Shown piece by piece: positions 60,808 to 64,000 of a stretch of DNA of 64,000 nt; within the stretch, counting starts at the first letter, position 1; each line of letters starts with the position of its first letter. The notes below the pieces were generated by a model, which made no database searches, had not been told where the DNA came from, and saw only the letters and a program-made list of their open reading frames with translations. Position numbers and translations under genes: made by a program. The DNA is taken from assembly GCF_026017845.1 (NCBI RefSeq), contig NZ_CP100416.1, forward strand, positions 8,862,364 to 8,926,363, in the 5' to 3' direction. The stretch is from Amycolatopsis mediterranei. Its GTDB lineage: Bacteria > Actinomycetota > Actinomycetes > Mycobacteriales > Pseudonocardiaceae.

Positions 60808-61227
60808 TCACGCTTCGGCGTCGACCATCCGGGCGAGCAGGTCCCGCAACCGGACGCGGTCCGCCGGTACGAGCGCGGCCAGCGGTTCGGCCGCGAAGCC
60901 CAGCGCCCGCCGGAAGTTCCGCGCCAGCTCGGCCCCCGCCGGCGTGGCCACGATGTTCTTGATCCGCCGGTCCCGTTCACCCGGTCGACGCTCCACCAGC
61001 CCGCGGGCCTCGAGCCGGTCGATGATCCCGGTCACGTTGGACCGCTCGGACTTCAGCTTCTCGGCGATCCGGTGCATGGGCAGTGGTTCGTCGAGCGCGA
61101 CGAGCACCTTCGCCTGCACCGTCGTCAGTCCCTGCGCCGCCGCCGCGGCCTCGTACGACTCGACGAACCGGTCGACGATCCGCCCGAGCAGGGCGACGAC
61201 GTCTTCGGTGATCGGGTCAGCGCTCAT
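60808..61227 (-). CDS. MarR-family transcriptional regulator
   Basis: A 139-residue winged-helix regulator: TTVQAKVLVALDEPLPMHRI leading to the recognition helix in LKSERSNVTGIIDRLEARGL, and wing ERRPGERDRRIKNIVATPAG. ATG at 61227. Divergent from the SDR gene at 61334, with a dyad between them; it probably represses that gene and itself. Confidence 0.88.
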   Translation of the reverse strand: MSADPITEDVVALLGRIVDRFVESYEAAAAAQGLTTVQAKVLVALDEPLPMHRIAEKLKSERSNVTGIIDRLEARGLVERRPGERDRRIKNIVATPAGAELARNFRRALGFAAEPLAALVPADRVRLRDLLARMVDAEA

Positions 61228-61249
61228 CAGCCGAGTGTATGCCGATAGT

Positions 61250-61280
61250 TGACTGCATGAACCATCCATGCCTATAGTCA
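61250..61280. promoter_or_regulatory. dyad between MarR and SDR genes
   Basis: TGACT-GCATG (61250-61259) is opposed by CATGC (61267-61271) and AGTCA (61276-61280), an inverted repeat with a four-base bulge. Its place in the 106-bp divergent promoter gap makes it the probable MarR binding site. Confidence 0.5.
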
Positions 61281-61333
61281 TTTTAGTTCACTACCTTAAC
61301 CATCACTCCCCTGAACAGATCGAGGTTCGTCAG

Positions 61334-62170
61334 ATGAGCAACGACCGCGTCGCCCTGATCACCGGCACGTCCTCCGGAATCGGACTGGCCACGGCGGTAC
61401 TGGCGGCCCGGCGAGGCTTTCGCACGGTCGCGACGCTGCGCGACACCGGCCGCGCCGACCGCCTGCGCGAGGCCGCCGCCGACGCCGGCGTCGAACTGGA
61501 CGTCCGCCCGCTCGACGTCACCGACGCCCACTCCGTCAGCGCGGCGGTCGCCGGTGTCCTCGCCGACTACGGCCGGCTCGACGTCCTGGTCAACAACGCC
61601 GGCGCCGGTCACATCGGCACGATCGAGCAGGAGCCCGTCTCGGCGGTTCGCGAGACGATGGAGGTCAACTTCTTCGGCGTCGCCGAGACGACCAAGGCCG
61701 CGATGCCGGCCCTGCGCGCCAGCGGTGGCCGCCTGATCACGGTGACCAGCGTCGGCGGCGTGATCGGCCAGCCGTTCAACGAGGCCTACTGCGCGGCGAA
61801 GTTCGCCGTCGAAGGCATGATGGAAGCCCTGGCGCCGGTCGCCGCGGCGCAAGGTGTCACGGTGTGCGTCATCGAGCCGGGTGCGGTCGCGACGGAGTTC
61901 GTCAACAACGTCGGCGTCGACGAGCGGCTCTTCGCCGAGGCCGGTCCGTACGCCGAGTCCCTGCAGAAGTACATCGCCAACGTCACGCAGTCGTTCCAGA
62001 GCGCCCAGACCGCCGACGAGGTCGCCGAAGTGATCCTGGGCGCGATGACGGCGGACGCGCCCGCCTTCCGCATCCAGACGTCGAAGTGGGCCGAGGAGTT
62101 CGCGGCGCTCAAGTTCGCCGACCTGGACGGCTCGGCCGTGCAGCGGCTGACCGGCGGCTGGCTCGCCTAA
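61334..62170 (+). CDS. short-chain dehydrogenase/reductase
   Basis: A 278-residue classical SDR. Cofactor motif TGTSSGIGLA, structural NNAGAG, and active-site YCAAK with the preceding serine in TVTSVGG. NADP preference and substrate are unclear. ATG at 61334 with GAGG upstream. Regulated, by position, by the divergent MarR protein. The stop overlaps the convergent epoxide hydrolase gene by four bases. Confidence 0.88.
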   Translation: MSNDRVALITGTSSGIGLATAVLAARRGFRTVATLRDTGRADRLREAAADAGVELDVRPLDVTDAHSVSAAVAGVLADYGRLDVLVNNAGAGHIGTIEQEPVSAVRETMEVNFFGVAETTKAAMPALRASGGRLITVTSVGGVIGQPFNEAYCAAKFAVEGMMEALAPVAAAQGVTVCVIEPGAVATEFVNNVGVDERLFAEAGPYAESLQKYIANVTQSFQSAQTADEVAEVILGAMTADAPAFRIQTSKWAEEFAALKFADLDGSAVQRLTGGWLA

Positions 62171-63267
62171 CGCACCAGCCGGAAGAACCCGCGCACCTGC
62201 TCGACGAACAACCCGGGCTGCTCCAGCGCGGCGAAGTGCCCACCGACGGGCAGCTGCTCGAACCAGCGCAGGTCGGTGTAGCGCTGCTCGGCCTGCCGCC
62301 GCGACGGCCGCACGATTTCCTTCGGGAACACCGAAACCCCGGCCGGAACGTCCACCGTGGACAGATCACGGTCGTTGTTCGCCCAGTACATCCGCGCGGA
62401 CGAGGCCGCCGTCGCGGTGAACCAGTAGACGGAGATCGCGTCCAGGATGCTTTGCCGGTCGACGGCGTCCTCCGGCCGGCCCTTGTTGTCGGTCCAGGCC
62501 CAGAACTTCTCGGCGATCCAGGCGGCCTGGCCCGCGGGCGAGTCGGTGAGGGCGTAGCCGAGCGTCTGCGGGCGGGTGCCCTGCTGGGCGGAGTAGCCGC
62601 TGCCGCTGCGCCGGAACTCCTCGAGATCGGCGAGGGCCCGGCGCTCCTCGGGCGTCGGATCGGCGGTGTCCATCCGCACGGGCGCGAAGTTGACGTGCAC
62701 GCCGGCAACGTGGCCGGACCGCGCCACAGCGTTGGTGACGGCGGCACCCCAATCGCCGCCCTGGGCGCCGTAGCGGTCGTAGCCGAGCGACGTCATGAGC
62801 CCGTCCCACAGCTCGGCCACCCGCCCGATCTTCAGCGCGGGCTTGTCACTCCACCCGAACCCGGGCAGCGACGGCGCGACGACGTGGAAGGCATCGGCGG
62901 GATCGCCCCCGTGCTTCGCGGGATCGGTGAGCGGCCCGATGACGTCGAGGAATTCGAGCACGGACCCGGGCCAGCCGTGGGTCAGCACGAGCGGCAGCGC
63001 CTCGGCCACCGGCGACCGGACGTGCAGGAAGTGCAGGCCGACCCCGTCGACGGTGGTCCGGAACTGGGGGAAGGCATTGAGCCGGCGGGCGAACCCGAAG
63101 TCGTATTCCTCGCCCCAGTCCCGGCAGAGCTCGCGCACATAGGCGAGCGGAACACCCTGCGACCAGTCATCGACGGTCTCGGCCTCGGGCCACCGAGTCC
63201 GCCGCAGCCGCTCCCGCAGATCGGCGACATCGGCCTCATCGAGAGCTACCTGGAACGACTCGGCCAT
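62167..63267 (-). CDS. epoxide hydrolase (EHN-type alpha/beta hydrolase)
   Basis: A 366-residue enzyme with an N-terminal EHN domain (about 1-100, LRERLRRTRWPEAE, VDDWSQGVPLAYVRELC) and an alpha/beta hydrolase domain: oxyanion HGWPGS, nucleophile aspartate in GAQGGDWGAAV and base histidine in LPVGGHFAALEQP. It opens epoxides to diols. ATG at 63267 follows GAAGGAG; a longer start would add ten residues. Confidence 0.88.
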   Translation of the reverse strand: MAESFQVALDEADVADLRERLRRTRWPEAETVDDWSQGVPLAYVRELCRDWGEEYDFGFARRLNAFPQFRTTVDGVGLHFLHVRSPVAEALPLVLTHGWPGSVLEFLDVIGPLTDPAKHGGDPADAFHVVAPSLPGFGWSDKPALKIGRVAELWDGLMTSLGYDRYGAQGGDWGAAVTNAVARSGHVAGVHVNFAPVRMDTADPTPEERRALADLEEFRRSGSGYSAQQGTRPQTLGYALTDSPAGQAAWIAEKFWAWTDNKGRPEDAVDRQSILDAISVYWFTATAASSARMYWANNDRDLSTVDVPAGVSVFPKEIVRPSRRQAEQRYTDLRWFEQLPVGGHFAALEQPGLFVEQVRGFFRLVR

Positions 63268-63417
63268 TTCGGCTCCTTCAGGTGGGCCTCCCACGCTAGC
63301 GACGACCCGCCGAACCGATCAACTTCACGGCGTTGACCAGGGAGGTTGCCGGTCCGGCCACCTGCGGGAGGTGGGTCGCGGGGCATGCGCTAAGCTTTCG
63401 AAGTCGCCCAGCGATGG

Positions 63418-63490
63418 GCCCTCGTAGCTCAGGGGATAGAGCACTGCCCTCCGGAGGCAGGTGTCGCAGGTTCGAATCCTGCCGAGGGCA
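63418..63490 (+). tRNA. tRNA-Arg (anticodon CCG)
   Basis: Perfect seven-base acceptor stem GCCCTCG/CGAGGGC, D arm GCTCAGGGGATAGAGC, anticodon loop CTCCGGA (anticodon CCG, codon CGG), T arm with TTCGAATC, discriminator A. CCA is not encoded. Its 3' end faces a tyrosine integrase gene 130 bases away, so it may be the integration site of that element. Confidence 0.95.
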
Positions 63491-63511
63491 CTCTCTTTGA
63501 TCACGCAAAAC

Positions 63512-63544
63512 CGGCCCCTACCAGCGAGAACGCGGTAGGGGCCG
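63512..63544. terminator. hairpin terminator between tRNA-Arg and integrase
   Basis: CGGCCCCTACC (63512-63522) pairs perfectly with GGTAGGGGCCG (63534-63544), with an inner GCG/CGC closing a short loop. It follows the tRNA by 22 bases and lies downstream of the convergent integrase gene. Confidence 0.7.
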
Positions 63545-63620
63545 ATCTGTGTCTTACCCGGCGGACCACGGCGGACTGCGGCCGAATCCGGGGGCCAGCG
63601 GCCAATGTACGGCCAAACGC

Positions 63621-64000
63621 TCACCGGCCCGAGCCGAGCGCCGTCTCCACCTGCCGCCGCGCGGCCTGCTCACCGCCGTCGAGGAAGCTGGCGTAGATCT
63701 CCAGCAGCACCGAGACCGAGTGGCCAGCCCACGCAGCGACCGTCGCGGGGTCAACGCCCGCGGCCAGCTGGGTGCTGACGGCCGCGCGCCGAAGGTCGTA
63801 CGGACGCCCGGCAAGCGGCGTCGCGCGGACCTGCTCGGTTAGCACGGCCTTGCGAGCGGCACGCCAGGCGCGGGTGTAGGTAATCATCGGGATCTCGCCC
63901 CCCTGCTCAGCCTGGAACAGTCGGCCATCCGGCCCATACCCGAACTGCCGCACATGCCGCCAGAGCAACCGAGTCAAGTCCGGCGGGAACGCCACGGTGC
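63621..64000 (-). CDS. tyrosine-type site-specific integrase, 5' part outside window
   Basis: The 3' end of a phage/ICE integrase; the frame continues past base 64000, so the visible GTG at 63995 is not assumed to be the start. The catalytic domain shows arginine box PYDLRRAAVSTQLAAGVDP, then TVAAWAGHSVSVLLEIYASF with the GH and the tyrosine nucleophile. Such proteins in actinomycetes integrate plasmid-like elements or prophages at tRNA genes. The neighbouring tRNA-Arg makes that likely here. Confidence 0.85.
   Translation of the reverse strand, partial: TVAFPPDLTRLLWRHVRQFGYGPDGRLFQAEQGGEIPMITYTRAWRAARKAVLTEQVRATPLAGRPYDLRRAAVSTQLAAGVDPATVAAWAGHSVSVLLEIYASFLDGGEQAARRQVETALGSGR

Overview
This 64-kb window is high-GC actinobacterial chromosome, most likely from Pseudonocardiales and probably Amycolatopsis. 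The evidence is the codon usage, the many GTG starts and GTGA/ATGA gene overlaps, an F420-type oxidoreductase, NucS, an actinobacterial-length delta subunit, and a gene order argS-lysA-hom-thrC-thrB-rho-rpmE-prfA-prmC-sua5-wecA-atpI-atpBEFHAGDC-DUF2550 that matches the Rv1292-Rv1312 region of Mycobacterium tuberculosis. The genus call is an inference from general resemblance, not from a search.

Left part (1-27 kb) is mixed metabolic and regulatory chromosome. It holds a phosphodiesterase, a Cys/Met PLP enzyme beside an Lrp regulator, an LLM oxidoreductase/deaminase/TrmO operon, a two-unit 3-hydroxyacyl-CoA dehydrogenase, a PEP-type dihydroxyacetone kinase operon (dhaK-dhaL-dhaM::HPr), a sodium:solute symporter with a small membrane partner, an unusual papain-like peptidase that looks circularly permuted, NucS with a DUF1653 protein, ethylmalonyl-CoA mutase (MeaA type), paired PH-like membrane proteins, a tandem LysE exporter pair, and a three-gene oxidoreductase/hydrolase operon facing its TetR regulator across two palindromic operators.

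Middle part (27-57.6 kb) is the conserved housekeeping block, almost all on the minus strand: murA, a divergent aroA, DUF2550, the complete F1Fo ATP synthase operon, wecA, sua5, prmC, prfA, rpmE, rho, the threonine genes, lysA and argS. Two plus-strand modules interrupt it: a secreted M6 metalloprotease flanked by two related long hairpin repeats, and a GT2/GtrA/GT-C glycosyltransferase trio.

Right part (57.6-64 kb) carries DUF3105 and DUF305 membrane-anchored proteins, a small protein ending in a RHIM-like amyloid motif, a CDF metal exporter with a promoter-embedded inverted repeat, a MarR/SDR divergent pair, an epoxide hydrolase, tRNA-Arg(CCG), and the 3' end of a tyrosine integrase running off the window. 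The last two suggest the left edge of an integrated element.

Several short repeat families lie between genes (a 13-bp iteron, two 21-bp tandem repeats, GAATGACTCATTC hairpins), and the palindrome TCCACWGTGGA recurs, mostly inside genes. These are the structures that ordinary gene annotation leaves unexplained. No CRISPR array, rRNA or insertion sequence was seen.
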